A DNA stretch of 64,000 bases from Nostoc sp. TH1S01. GTDB taxonomy: Bacteria > Cyanobacteriota > Cyanobacteriia > Cyanobacteriales > Nostocaceae. The translations under genes and the position numbers were made by a program. Shown here piece after piece: positions 18,167 to 26,888 of this stretch. The DNA lies in contig JAGKSW010000022.1 in the NCBI GenBank assembly GCA_018993265.1, forward strand, positions 1 through 64,000. Reading direction: 5' to 3'. The stretch's first letter is position 1; each line of letters begins with the position of its first letter. The notes below the pieces were generated by a model. It saw only the letters and a list, made by a program, of their open reading frames with translations, did no database searches and had not been told where the DNA came from.

Positions 18167-18271
18167 ATGATTCATATTTTGCTTGGTTCATTAACAGCGT
18201 TGACTTTCTGACAAGATTCGGCTATCAAAGCAGCAGAAATTAAAGCGCAACTACCACAGGCTCAACTATGA
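18167..18271 (+). pseudogene. Possible remnant reading frame ahead of the hydrolase gene
   Basis: From ATG 18167 a frame reads 14 codons to TGA (18209-18211). The same frame then stays open for 19 codons and stops at TGA 18269-18271, overlapping the next gene's ATG by four bases (ATGA). The ATGA junction is what a translationally coupled upstream gene would leave. The peptide (AIKAAEIKAQLPQAQL) is not recognised. It could equally be chance. Confidence 0.25.
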
Positions 18272-19299
18272 ATACAATTCCACATTCACTACCCATTCCC
18301 CCACACTTCAACCCCAATAAAGTCGGCGAAGTTTGGCGTGTACCCTACCAAGAATGTGCCGCCGCCGAAACCTGGGCAAAACAACATCATATTCCACCAT
18401 CAGCTTCCGACAAAACTCGCATTTGCTTACTGTTAATTGATGTTCAAAATACCTTTTGTATTCCAGGATTTGAATTATTTGTCGGCGGTAAATCTGGCAA
18501 TGCGGCTGTAGAAGATAATCAAAGATTATGTGAGTTTATCTATCGCAATTTAGGAGCAATTACCACAATTATTCCTACCCTAGATACACACACAACTATG
18601 CAAATTTTTCACCCGATTTTTTGGGTGAATGCTCAAGGAGAACACCCAACACCAGCCGCAACTAATATTACCCCAGCCGATATTGAACAAGGTGTTTGGC
18701 AAGTTAACCCCGCAGTTGCCCATAGCATCACTAACGGCAACTATGAATTATTAGAAAAACAAGCATACCACTACGTTAAACAACTCAGCCAAGATGGTAA
18801 ATATCCCTTGATTATTTGGCCTTACCATTCTATATTGGGTGGAATTGGTCATGCTTTAGTTTCTGCTGTGGAAGAAGCAATATTTTTCCATTGCATTGCG
18901 CGGCAAAGTCAGACTCAATTTGAACTCAAAGGTGAGAATGCTTTAACAGAAAATTATTCTATATTACGTCCAGAAGTTTTGATTGGCTTTGATCAATCTC
19001 CCCTTGCCCACAAGAATATTAAACTAATTAAGCAACTTTTAGAATTTGATGCTGTGATTATTGGTGGTCAAGCCAAAAGCCATTGTGTTGCTTGGACAAT
19101 TGACGACTTACTAACAGAAATTAAACAGGTAGATGCTACCCTAGCGAAAAAAGTTTATCTCTTAGAAGATTCTTCTTCCCCAGTTGTCGTTCCTGGTGTT
19201 GTAGACTATACCGAACAAGCAGACGCAGCTTTTTCGAGATTTGCGGAAGCCGGGATGCACATTATTAAAACAACCGAACTAATTTCAACTTTCATATAA
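18268..19299 (+). CDS. Isochorismatase/nicotinamidase-fold cysteine hydrolase
   Basis: This 343-residue cytosolic protein belongs to the isochorismatase-like cysteine hydrolases. The residues expected of a nicotinamidase-type enzyme are visible: catalytic Asp58 in LLIDVQNTF, a metal-site pattern DxH...H at D106, H108 and H115, and the nucleophile Cys273 in AKSHCVAWT. The protein is much longer than the usual 180-220 residues. The extra length is an N-terminal extension of about 45 residues and a large insert (about 125-240) between metal site and nucleophile. It may hydrolyse an amide such as nicotinamide, but the insert argues for a distinct substrate. Its ATG overlaps the stop of a possible remnant ORF. 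Confidence 0.83.
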   Translation: MNTIPHSLPIPPHFNPNKVGEVWRVPYQECAAAETWAKQHHIPPSASDKTRICLLLIDVQNTFCIPGFELFVGGKSGNAAVEDNQRLCEFIYRNLGAITTIIPTLDTHTTMQIFHPIFWVNAQGEHPTPAATNITPADIEQGVWQVNPAVAHSITNGNYELLEKQAYHYVKQLSQDGKYPLIIWPYHSILGGIGHALVSAVEEAIFFHCIARQSQTQFELKGENALTENYSILRPEVLIGFDQSPLAHKNIKLIKQLLEFDAVIIGGQAKSHCVAWTIDDLLTEIKQVDATLAKKVYLLEDSSSPVVVPGVVDYTEQADAAFSRFAEAGMHIIKTTELISTFI

Positions 19300-19342
19300 C
19301 TTTGCGCTACTCCGCGTCCACCTCCGCGATACTCTGCGTTGA

Positions 19343-20233
19343 TCACTTCTTCAAATAACTTTTCGGATCTTGCGCCACCCATCCTTGCGATGAACTAGAA
19401 CGCATTTCAAAATGAAGATGTGGTTGTTGAGTCGTTGGTTCGCCAGTCGTCCCCACCGTACCTAATAAATCTCCTGGTTTGACTTGTTGACCGACCTTAA
19501 CTTTGATAGTAGCAAGATGAGCATAGCGGCTTTGCAGGCCACCACTGTGATTAATAATCACCAATTGGCCATAACTACCTTGGTCTTGAGCAAATACTAC
19601 AGTACCAGGTGCGATCGCCTCTACAGGACTACCCACAGCCGCCAACAAATCTACACCACTGTGAAAAAACACTTCCTTATTGCGAGGATTAATTTGCCAA
19701 CCATAACCCAACCCCACAGTTGCAGCTTGCTCTAAAGGATAGCCACTAATAGATGCACGAGTTGGTGTACTAGAATTTGTTGGTATGAGAGATGTTGTTT
19801 GCGGTGGATTTGGCAACCAATTTAACCCAGGAACAAAGACAATTTTTGGATTTGCTTGACAACCATTAATTTCAAACAGTGCATCAGGACGAACTTTATA
19901 TTTTGCTGCTACTTCTCGCCAACTTTGTCCACTTGGCACTTCCACCACAATTCCGTTATAAGGTGGGATTTGCAATTCGCTACCCACACTCACACGCCCA
20001 TTATTCACATTTGGGTTCATGACAATCAGTGTTTCAGGCGCGAGATTGTAGCTTTGGGCGATGCTTTCTAAAGTTTCGCCACGCGCAACTTTATGGCGTT
20101 GAAAGCGATTTAAAGCCGGAGCCGGACAGTTGGCGGTTTGTGCATTAGCTATTTCCAAGTTTGGCAGTGTGGATACTAGTCCCAACGTACTAACTAAGCT
20201 ACAAAGCAAAAGCAAACGAGCAGAAAATGTCAT
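19343..20233 (-). CDS. LysM-containing M23 family metallopeptidase
   Basis: This exported 296-residue protein has a signal peptide (1-31, ending ANA). Two LysM-like peptidoglycan-binding repeats follow: HKVARGETLESIAQSYNLAP (from about 47) and a diverged second copy from about 95. The M23 (LytM) domain starts near residue 170 and keeps the zinc ligands in HSGVD and HLHFEM. Such enzymes cut peptide cross-links of peptidoglycan or, if used as activators, stimulate amidases. The start is ATG at 20233. It is convergent with the isochorismatase-like gene, with 43 bases between stops. Confidence 0.9.
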   Translation of the reverse strand: MTFSARLLLLCSLVSTLGLVSTLPNLEIANAQTANCPAPALNRFQRHKVARGETLESIAQSYNLAPETLIVMNPNVNNGRVSVGSELQIPPYNGIVVEVPSGQSWREVAAKYKVRPDALFEINGCQANPKIVFVPGLNWLPNPPQTTSLIPTNSSTPTRASISGYPLEQAATVGLGYGWQINPRNKEVFFHSGVDLLAAVGSPVEAIAPGTVVFAQDQGSYGQLVIINHSGGLQSRYAHLATIKVKVGQQVKPGDLLGTVGTTGEPTTQQPHLHFEMRSSSSQGWVAQDPKSYLKK

Positions 20234-20743
20234 GAGTCTAAGTTTAGAGAAACCCTAACTTTAGATTTTAATTGGGGATTTTTGGACTGTGGGCTGTTGA
20301 GTGTAATCCTTTTCGACAATGTAGAATCCGCTATCCTAATCGTCAAAAAACTACCACTCTACCTCGCAAAGAACAGTCGGAATCTGCTTAAGTCAGTCAA
20401 TTTTCACTCTTCAAACCTGTTTTTCTTCAACTCAGCCCTGCTGAGTCGTTTCTTGCTGCCTAGTGTGAACTCCAGTTTATTTAAGTAAAGTTTTATGTCG
20501 AAAAGCGACATTTTTGGGTTTTGTCAGCTAATCATACTCAAGTTATATTTTAATGTTGTCATCTATCATAGTAGGTAAATAACCGGATACTAGCCAAATA
20601 ACTGCAACAGGAATATTTCGTATTTCACCACTTCATACTCTGGCAAATTCCTCATCAAAAAAAAGGAGAGAGCATCACGAATTTCATTTGATGATTGCTA
20701 AGTTGAACGCAACTTACAACCACGCATTTAGGAGTGTATAGAA
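20234..20743. other. 510-base spacer with two small hairpins, leader of the TerB-ferredoxin pair
   Basis: No convincing gene is seen. Two hairpins stand out: ACTCAGC/GCTGAGT at 20430-20446, and ATGTCG/CGACAT at 20495-20511 with T's to 20515 and then GGG, which looks like a short intrinsic terminator on the plus strand. A transcript starting near 20300 and ending there could be a small RNA. AAAGGAG at 20662-20668 is too far from the next ATG to serve as its ribosome site, whereas TAGGAGTG at 20730-20737 is well placed. Confidence 0.35.
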
Positions 20744-21094
20744 ATGTTAAAACAAAGCACTGTATTTACTACCCAACTCGCAGTAGTAGCCGCCGTTGTG
20801 GACGGACAGGCTAGCGAAGAAGAGATTAACATTATTGTTACCCAAGTGTCCAAAAAATCGAAGGACAATCCAGAGGAAATTCGGAGATTGACCGAAAACT
20901 TAGTGAAGGTTTATCAGGCCAAGCAAGCGGGAACCAATCCCCTAGTAGCGTTGAAATTCGCGGTTAAAGCCCTACAGGGTCTAGCCAAGCGCGATGCTTT
21001 AGCCGCTTTAGCTATTGCCCAGTCCGTTCTCGAAAGCGGTGGTGTTACTGCGGAGGAAGATTCGTTCATCTACCGGTTGTCCCAAATGGTTTAA
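20744..21094 (+). CDS. TerB-like small helical protein
   Basis: This 116-residue all-helical protein has the spacing of TerB (tellurite-resistance B) domains: LAVVAAVVDGQASEEEI at the first acidic loop and SVLESGGVTAEEDSFI at the second, giving the two-fold Asp/Glu pattern used for metal binding in TerB. Lone TerB-like proteins are common in cyanobacteria, with no settled function. The start is supported by TAGGAGTG 7 bases upstream of ATG 20744. It is followed after 33 bases by a ferredoxin gene on the same strand, so the two are probably co-transcribed. Confidence 0.75.
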   Translation: MLKQSTVFTTQLAVVAAVVDGQASEEEINIIVTQVSKKSKDNPEEIRRLTENLVKVYQAKQAGTNPLVALKFAVKALQGLAKRDALAALAIAQSVLESGGVTAEEDSFIYRLSQMV

Positions 21095-21127
21095 CCCTGG
21101 ACAACAAATAAAGACAGGAGAATTATT

Positions 21128-21421
21128 ATGCCTTATGTTATTACCAATCTCTGTGTTGATTGTAAAGATACCAGTTGCGTAGAAGTTTGTCCGGTCGATT
21201 GTTTTTACGAAGGCAATAATAGGTTAGTCATTGCCCCTGATGAATGTATTGATTGCGGGGTTTGTGAGCCAGAGTGTCCCGCTGGGGCTATTTTACCAGA
21301 TTATGGCATTCCGGCAGACCAATTAGACTCGATAGAATACAACCGGACATATGCCCAGCAGTGGACGAATATCACCCGTAGAAAAGAAGCATTACCTAAA
21401 TGCCAAAAGCTTTGGGAGTGA
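21128..21421 (+). CDS. Ferredoxin with 7Fe-type cysteine pattern
   Basis: This 97-residue protein has two cluster motifs. The first, C9-x2-C12-x4-C17-x3-C21-x3-C25 (ending CPVDCFYEG), follows the spacing of Azotobacter-type FdI, where it forms a 3Fe-4S site and donates one Cys to the second cluster. The second is C40-x2-C43-x2-C46-x3-C50, a 4Fe-4S site. It is an electron carrier in the cytosol. The length is slightly short of FdI (about 106) because the C-terminal extension is trimmed. ACAGGAG precedes the ATG by 10 bases. The redox partner is unknown. A weak hairpin after the stop (21448-21472) may end the transcript. Confidence 0.9.
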   Translation: MPYVITNLCVDCKDTSCVEVCPVDCFYEGNNRLVIAPDECIDCGVCEPECPAGAILPDYGIPADQLDSIEYNRTYAQQWTNITRRKEALPKCQKLWE

Positions 21422-21640
21422 ACTTCTTAGTCCGATTCCTAGTTGACGACCCATCTAAAAAACGGGTTTTTAAGTGCAATACCTTCGCCAAAAAAAGAGT
21501 ATGAAGATGCAGGGCTGCCGTAGTAGAGCTATTGTCTCTCACAACGACAACTCAAAGACTACAAACAGCCCATACCAGAGATTTTAAAATACAAAGATGT
21601 ATGACATTCACCAACAGTATCTTCGCTACTTTCTCCCCTA

Positions 21641-22186
21641 TCATGAACAAGTTGTTAAGGCTGCACCGCACTGATCTTCTTTAGCTAACCAACCCTTAAT
21701 ACTTTGATATTCCACTTGCGCCCAATCTCCTTGACAGCCTAATAATTTCACCGACACCTCAGCCGGGACTTTGCCGATTTTTCGGCTTTTTTGATTAGCA
21801 CTGGCGTAAATATTTACGCCATTATTAACATAACCACGGGTAGATAAACCCAATTTTCCTACAGACACCCATCCTTTTCCCGAAAAACCAGCACTTGCAT
21901 TTGTGATTTGTACCCAATTTTTAGCAGACGCAATAATCTGAACTGTTTCGTTGCTTGGTATTTGTCCTAAAATTTTGTGACGCAGACTTATACCACTCCG
22001 CACATTTAAGCCTTGTGGATCTGTATCAGTCACATAAGCTGAAATATTGCATTTTTTAACATTAATTGATTTTGCGAAAACAATTTGCTCGGATATACCA
22101 GTATTGACAAATATACTTATACTTGTAAACCCCAATGTAAGTACTAGCTTTGTCAGGGAGTGATTGATATTTGGATTCATACTCAC
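21641..22186 (-). CDS. Exported protein with two SH3b-like domains
   Basis: This 181-residue protein starts with a hydrophobic signal (12-38, ending VFAKS). Two bacterial SH3 modules follow: GLNVRSGISLRHKILGQIP (about 59-107) and a second around GVNIYASANQKSRKIGKVP (about 123-170), each ending in a GW-type turn (KGWVSVG, KGWLAKE). SH3b modules bind cell-wall peptides or metals and usually target other domains. Here they are alone, with a Cys-rich C-terminus. It is 64 bases downstream of the next minus-strand gene, also a small exported protein, and the two may be co-transcribed. Confidence 0.78.
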   Translation of the reverse strand: MSMNPNINHSLTKLVLTLGFTSISIFVNTGISEQIVFAKSINVKKCNISAYVTDTDPQGLNVRSGISLRHKILGQIPSNETVQIIASAKNWVQITNASAGFSGKGWVSVGKLGLSTRGYVNNGVNIYASANQKSRKIGKVPAEVSVKLLGCQGDWAQVEYQSIKGWLAKEDQCGAALTTCS

Positions 22187-22250
22187 TTGATATTTGCTAA
22201 AAAATCTGCCACATTAATAAAAATTAAACCTCTATCTCCACAGATAAAAG

Positions 22251-22793
22251 TTAGACTAACTGTTCACTGTACTTAATTTCCGTGACTTTGCCAGCTTCTA
22301 TACGAAATGTGAATGCTGCTGTGCTATCTTGACTACCAACCCAATATCCTAAAAAGGTAACTTGCTCTTCTTTAAAGATATCAGGCTTTCCATAAGCCTT
22401 GATTACCTGAGATTGTGTATCCCCAACTTTCACGCCTGTGGGAGTTGGAAATTTAGGACTCCGGGTAACAAAGTAGTAAACAAAGAAGTTCTTCGGTTTA
22501 TTTACATAAGGAACTAAAGATAAAGAAATATTTGGATATTCCAGCGTGCGGATATTGTCACCAACGCCTTGGCTAAATTCGGTTTTAGTCCTGGTAGGTT
22601 TTCCCAGAATGCTGCGTACTTGTTGTTCAGACATTCCCGGACGAATTTTTCCCAAGCCCACTTTCTCTACAGGTATGATTGTGCTTTGAGTTTGTGTCAA
22701 TGCTGAAGACTGCGCCAAAATCAAGCCTTGGTTAGCTGTTAACGCCAGTGAAAATAAGCTAGTTAATGCGGTGATTAAGATAATTTTTTTCAT
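22251..22793 (-). CDS. Exported protein with BamE/SmpA-like repeats
   Basis: The 180-residue product has a signal peptide (1-27, LILA). The mature part holds two copies of a BamE/SmpA-like signature: IRPGMSEQQVRSILGKPTR (about 55-73) and VKVGDTQSQVIKAYGKPD (about 121-138), each followed by beta-strands. That tandem layout is like BLIP/BamE-fold proteins, which mediate protein-protein contacts in the envelope. No lipobox is seen, so it is probably soluble in the periplasm. It lies directly upstream of the SH3b protein gene on the same strand. The function is unknown. Confidence 0.7.
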   Translation of the reverse strand: MKKIILITALTSLFSLALTANQGLILAQSSALTQTQSTIIPVEKVGLGKIRPGMSEQQVRSILGKPTRTKTEFSQGVGDNIRTLEYPNISLSLVPYVNKPKNFFVYYFVTRSPKFPTPTGVKVGDTQSQVIKAYGKPDIFKEEQVTFLGYWVGSQDSTAAFTFRIEAGKVTEIKYSEQLV

Positions 22794-23047
22794 TTGAATA
22801 TTTCAACTACCTCCCTCAGCAAAATTCGACAAGTGCAATTGTACTGTTTGTCAGCAGGGATAATTGCTGTGTTATAACATACTAAATTCTGACGCATAAA
22901 GTGTTTTAAAGCACTTTATTTGCATCCAGCCTAGAGAAAGGTTTTCTCTGAAAGTCAAAATTTACAAGTATTTTCGGCTGTACGAGTATTTCTCTAGCTG
23001 ATATAACAGTATTTGATTTTACAGGTTAACCCAGCGCATACACAATC

Positions 23048-23923
23048 ATGATTACTTCCGACATTTCTAGCTTTGAACAGCAACCATCAAGAGAAAGTTC
23101 CCGCAATTTAGATTTATCTCTCATAGCCAACAGGAAAAGTTTATTTATCTTAAAACTATTGGAATATTTGTTGGCAGCTGCTTTTGTCTGTTGTGGTATC
23201 GTACTCACTGTTTATGCAAATAACGAAAATCTGGTAATTGTTGGCGCAATTACTTTAACAATTCTGACTTTCTTATTTTTATTTAATAGGCAATTATTTC
23301 AGGATTCGCAAAATCTTGCCAATCGTAACTATTTGACAAAAAAAGCTGAAATTTACAGTTATTTGTTAGGTAACAATAACGAATTTTTGGGAAAAAATTC
23401 GATTACCCCTGCCAGAGAAAAGGCATTAGAATATTGTCAAGATTTAATTGATGATTATAAAAAAGCTCGTAATCTTGCGAGAAATCTTTACTATGTTCTG
23501 CAAATATCTACGGTTATTTTATCAGGTGTGACCCCAATTTTAGTGTTGGTAGATAAACTCGAAGTTGGTCAAGCTTGGCTGAAATGGCTCCCTGTAATTT
23601 GTCCAGCAGTTGCCTCAATAGTAGCTAGTATTGTTACCTCATTTCCTTTTCAAAAAAATTGGGTTGCGGCTAACACAACTTTAGAATTACTAGAAGCTGA
23701 ACAAGAAAAATTTATTTTGGGTGTAACCCCAGCTTATCGCTGTTATGATGCCTCTGATAGCAGTCAGCAGCAACAAAAAGCCAGCCAAGCAATTGAACAA
23801 TTTATTGTGCAGGTGAATAATATTCATCTTCAACAAGTACAACAAGCTAGTGATGGCCAACAGGAGAAAAAGGAGACAGAACAAACTAATACAAATAATT
23901 CTGAATCACGGGAAGATAGTTAA
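23048..23923 (+). CDS. DUF4231-type membrane protein
   Basis: This 291-residue protein has two hydrophobic hairpins: helices at about 37-57 and 60-80, and again at about 147-167 and 175-198. The segment FPFQKNWVAANTTLELLEAEQEKF after the last helix is the hallmark of DUF4231/SLATT-like proteins. The N- and C-terminal tails are cytosolic, the latter Gln-rich. SLATT-superfamily membrane proteins have been proposed as pore-forming effectors in nucleotide-signalling conflict systems. No cyclase or nucleotide sensor neighbours it here, so that role is only a possibility. It diverges from the BamE-like gene. Confidence 0.7.
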   Translation: MITSDISSFEQQPSRESSRNLDLSLIANRKSLFILKLLEYLLAAAFVCCGIVLTVYANNENLVIVGAITLTILTFLFLFNRQLFQDSQNLANRNYLTKKAEIYSYLLGNNNEFLGKNSITPAREKALEYCQDLIDDYKKARNLARNLYYVLQISTVILSGVTPILVLVDKLEVGQAWLKWLPVICPAVASIVASIVTSFPFQKNWVAANTTLELLEAEQEKFILGVTPAYRCYDASDSSQQQQKASQAIEQFIVQVNNIHLQQVQQASDGQQEKKETEQTNTNNSESREDS

Positions 23924-24140
23924 TTCAGTAGGTCTAGGTCACAATAATTCAGCAGAAAACAAAGGTAGTGGACTGACACGATTTAAACGATGCAATAGAG
24001 TTGAAAATTAACCGCAGATGTACGCAGCGAAAAGTTGCGTGGGCGGCTCTGCCGACTTGAGCAAACTTTTCAAGACAGATAAACGCGGATATAATTTCGC
24101 TTATTGCACAAATTTAGCCGTGTCAGTCCTATACAGATAT

Positions 24141-25649
24141 CTATTTCATGTCGTAGCCAAATAAGTTAGGGTCAACTTCGCCTAACTGTAAGTCTGCTAA
24201 ACCATATTCTGCCCATCTTCGTTCTACCATTGCGGCGACATCAGGATCAGATTCTAATGGTGCGCCCCATTCATGTTCGGTTTCTGGGGGAATTTTGGTA
24301 GTTGCATCAATTCCCATCCGTCCACCTAAACCAATTTTTTCACTGGCAAAATCTAAGGTGTCAAAGGGTGTATTTGGCAGAATAAATACATCGCGGGTGG
24401 GATCAACTTTAGAACTGATAGCCCAAACTACTTGTCTGGGGTCGCGGATATTTATATCTTTATCCACAACGATCACAAATTTGGTGTAGGTAAATTGCGG
24501 TAAAGCACTCCAAAAGGCTAAAGCGGCTCGGCGTGCTTGTCCGGGATAGGCTTTATCAATGGAAATAATCGCGGCTTTGTAACTCAAAGCTTCCATTGGT
24601 AAGAAGAAATCAACAATTTCTGTGACTTGTTGGCGCAAAATTGGGGTATATATCCGATTAAGTGCGATCGCCATCATCGCTTCTTCTTTGGGTGGACGAC
24701 CGCTAAATGTTGTTAAATAAATTGGGTCTTTGCGGTGCGTCATACACTGAAAGCGAATTAAGGGCGAGTCTTCCACGCCGCCGTAATAACCCATGTGGTC
24801 GCCAAAAGGCCCATCTGGTAAAACTTCCCCTGGGGTAATAGTTCCTTCCAACACAAATTCAGAATCAGCCGGAACTTCTAAATCAACTGTTTTACACTTT
24901 GCTAACTGCACACCAGAACCGCCATACAATCCAGCAAATAACCATTCTGATAAATCTACTGGGATGGGTGTAGCAGCTGCCATGATAATTAATGGATCTA
25001 CACCAAGGGCGATCGCTACTTCTAATTTCTTCCCACGTTCGGCTGCTTTTCGCAAGTGCCTCGCCCCACCCCGCACTGATAACCAGTGAACAGTCATGGT
25101 ATTTTTAGATTGCAATTGCAAGCGATATACACCCACATTCGGCGTACCTGTCTCACAATCTTTGGTAATTACTAACCCCAAGGTGATAATCTTGCCAGCA
25201 TCACCACAATAAGGACGAATCAAGGGTAAAGTATTTAAATCTAAATCATCGCCTTGAATGACTACTTGCTGACAAGCCGGGAAAAAGTCTCTTCCGGGTT
25301 TGGCTTTGAGGACATCAAACAGCACTTTCCCAAAATCTATCGCCTGGGAAATCTTTTTCGGCGGTTTTGGCTGCTGTAGCATACTCAGCTTTTTACCCAA
25401 GGTTTCTAACTCTTGGGGATGCTGCATATTCATCGCCCAGCATATTCTTTCCACAGTCCCCAGCAAATTCACCGCCACGGGGAAAGAAGCACCTTTGACA
25501 TTCTCAAACAACAACCCCGGCCCGCCTTTTTGCAGCATCCGGTTAGAAATCTCCGCAATTTCTAATTCTGGGTCAACCAAGGCAGATATTCGCCGTAATT
25601 GTCCTCTTTCTTCTAAAAGTTTGATGAATCCCCGCAAATCTCTCGCCAT
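24141..25649 (-). CDS. ubiD: UbiD family prenylated-FMN-dependent decarboxylase
   Basis: This 502-residue protein begins MARDLRGFIKLLEERGQL, the canonical UbiD start, and holds the segments NVGVYRLQLQSKNTMTVHW and EGTITPGEVLPDGPFGDHMG, where the prFMN/metal-binding residues and the catalytic Glu lie. UbiD enzymes decarboxylate aromatic acids. In cyanobacteria the homologue is thought to act on 4-hydroxy-3-polyprenylbenzoate in plastoquinone synthesis. It needs prFMN from UbiX, which is not in this window. The full length matches the family. The gene stands alone, with repeat-bearing spacers on both sides. Confidence 0.92.
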   Translation of the reverse strand: MARDLRGFIKLLEERGQLRRISALVDPELEIAEISNRMLQKGGPGLLFENVKGASFPVAVNLLGTVERICWAMNMQHPQELETLGKKLSMLQQPKPPKKISQAIDFGKVLFDVLKAKPGRDFFPACQQVVIQGDDLDLNTLPLIRPYCGDAGKIITLGLVITKDCETGTPNVGVYRLQLQSKNTMTVHWLSVRGGARHLRKAAERGKKLEVAIALGVDPLIIMAAATPIPVDLSEWLFAGLYGGSGVQLAKCKTVDLEVPADSEFVLEGTITPGEVLPDGPFGDHMGYYGGVEDSPLIRFQCMTHRKDPIYLTTFSGRPPKEEAMMAIALNRIYTPILRQQVTEIVDFFLPMEALSYKAAIISIDKAYPGQARRAALAFWSALPQFTYTKFVIVVDKDINIRDPRQVVWAISSKVDPTRDVFILPNTPFDTLDFASEKIGLGGRMGIDATTKIPPETEHEWGAPLESDPDVAAMVERRWAEYGLADLQLGEVDPNLFGYDMK

Positions 25650-26152
25650 TGTTTTAATAAAGCAAATAGTTAAGAAGTATGAAGCGTCTGTTTAATATTA
25701 TGGGCTATTGTTCGTTCTATTATCTAGGAAGTAGGGAACGGGGAACAGGGAACAGGAAAATAAGGTGTGAGTACTGAGAACAAAACGATCTGTTGCCTTT
25801 GTCCTTAAATTTTACCGTTGCCCGTTGCCCATTCCCTGTTCCGTTTTTCAAAGCGTTAACTAATTGATTGACTTTTCTTAACCCTCTTGTACAAGCAATT
25901 TGGTTATTCTAACTAAGGATAGGCATTATTGATTTTAAATAAGCTCTACCCTTCAAACATGGCGAGAATAGATTTTTTTCTCCTAGCAGGTTGTCTGTGA
26001 TGTGCTTCCTGCTAGGTTTACTTATTTGTGGTCAGTGGTCAAAAGCCTACAGAACAACGTTTCACACTTCAGACTTCATACTTCAGACTTTATATGGACT
26101 AAACTATTTACTTATAATGTAGTTTTGTAAAATCCAGGTAGCCGACTGTTTT
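25650..26152. other. 503-base spacer with heptamer repeats and a hairpin
   Basis: No gene is seen. It holds GGAACAG-type heptamers (about 25735-25762), a CGTTGCC/TTCCCTG array (about 25808-25845) and a CTTCAGACTTCATA array (about 26065-26095). A clean 9-base hairpin CCTAGCAGG/CCTGCTAGG lies at 25982-26016, followed by a moderately T-rich stretch. That hairpin could end a small RNA starting near 25900, but there is no strong U-tract. The clpS promoter should lie in the last 60 bases. Confidence 0.4.
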
Positions 26153-26479
26153 ATGCTTACAAGACTTTCAGCAGCTGTTTACGGGATGGGTACAGCACCA
26201 ACTATTGCTCCTGAACGGTCTAGTCAAACTATTCGCAAACAATATCCCAATTACAAGGTGATTGTGTTGAACGATGACTTCAATACTTTTCAACACGTCG
26301 CTGAGTGCTTGATGAAGTATATCCCGAACATGACTAGCGATCGCGCTTGGGATTTAACGAATCAAGTACATTATGAGGGGCAAGCGATCGTTTGGGTAGG
26401 GCCGCAAGAACCAGCAGAATTGTATCACCAACAGCTGCGGCGAGCCGGTTTAACAATGGCTCCCCTAGAAGCAGCTTAA
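26153..26479 (+). CDS. clpS: ClpS adaptor for the Clp protease
   Basis: ClpS delivers N-degron substrates to the ClpC/ClpA unfoldase. The 108-residue protein carries the family core: NYKVIVLNDDFNTFQHVAECL (about 34-54), then HYEGQAIVWVG and ELYHQQLRRAGLTMAPLE at the C-terminus. The Asn-Asp-Asp of the N-degron pocket is kept. The first ~30 residues are a flexible tail, and ATG at 26153 or the internal Met12 are both possible starts. It is followed after 4 bases by the DUF2103 gene, so the two are co-transcribed. Confidence 0.92.
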   Translation: MLTRLSAAVYGMGTAPTIAPERSSQTIRKQYPNYKVIVLNDDFNTFQHVAECLMKYIPNMTSDRAWDLTNQVHYEGQAIVWVGPQEPAELYHQQLRRAGLTMAPLEAA

Positions 26480-26483
26480 TATC

Positions 26484-26816
26484 ATGACTAAATCTACCAC
26501 AAACTCGCAAAAAGCAAATAACCGCAAAGATGGCAGACTCGTTTGGAATCACTCTACCCATCTTCCCGGTCTGATCCCCATTTTAGAAACTCTCTGCCAG
26601 CAAGATGGCATTCACACCATTACCCCAGGCGTAATTGGACGGGTAAAAGGTCATAGTCCCAAAATGCAATTACGTATATCTGTCCCAATTCGCGGGGGTT
26701 ACAAAGTTATCGCTAGACAAGGTAAAACAGTGCAAGAGGTGTTCATCCTGACTAGTTTAGTTCAGGATGAACTACAAACAGCTATTGCGATCGCCATGAA
26801 ACATCAATCAACTTAA
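26484..26816 (+). CDS. DUF2103 family protein
   Basis: This 110-residue basic protein has the DUF2103 pattern: a Lys/Arg-rich N-terminus, DGRLVWNHSTHLPGLIPILE, then TITPGVIGRVKGHSPKMQLR and GGYKVIARQGKTVQEVF. The family is cyanobacterial-centred and described as predicted metal-binding. A His in the HSTHLPG segment could take part, but nothing is proven. The RGG-like basic surface could also bind nucleic acid. The gene begins 4 bases after clpS, which hints at a link to protein quality control or translation. Confidence 0.78.
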   Translation: MTKSTTNSQKANNRKDGRLVWNHSTHLPGLIPILETLCQQDGIHTITPGVIGRVKGHSPKMQLRISVPIRGGYKVIARQGKTVQEVFILTSLVQDELQTAIAIAMKHQST

Positions 26817-26888
26817 TAGTTACTAGTCCATTCTTTTCTAATTGCTCCCATTTCACACTTCATACTTCACACTTCATACTTCATCTGA

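Noticed and set aside
20282-20488. 68-codon plus-strand frame in the TerB leader
   Set aside because: No ribosome site, a low-complexity Leu/Ser/Phe composition, and it contains a clear hairpin. It is more likely leader DNA.
21448-21472. Hairpin after the ferredoxin gene as a terminator
   Set aside because: The stem is only about four strong pairs. It may work but is too weak to list as its own feature.
25982-26016. Strong hairpin as an intrinsic terminator
   Set aside because: No gene ends just upstream on the plus strand and the T-tract is interrupted. It is kept only as a possible small-RNA end in the spacer note.
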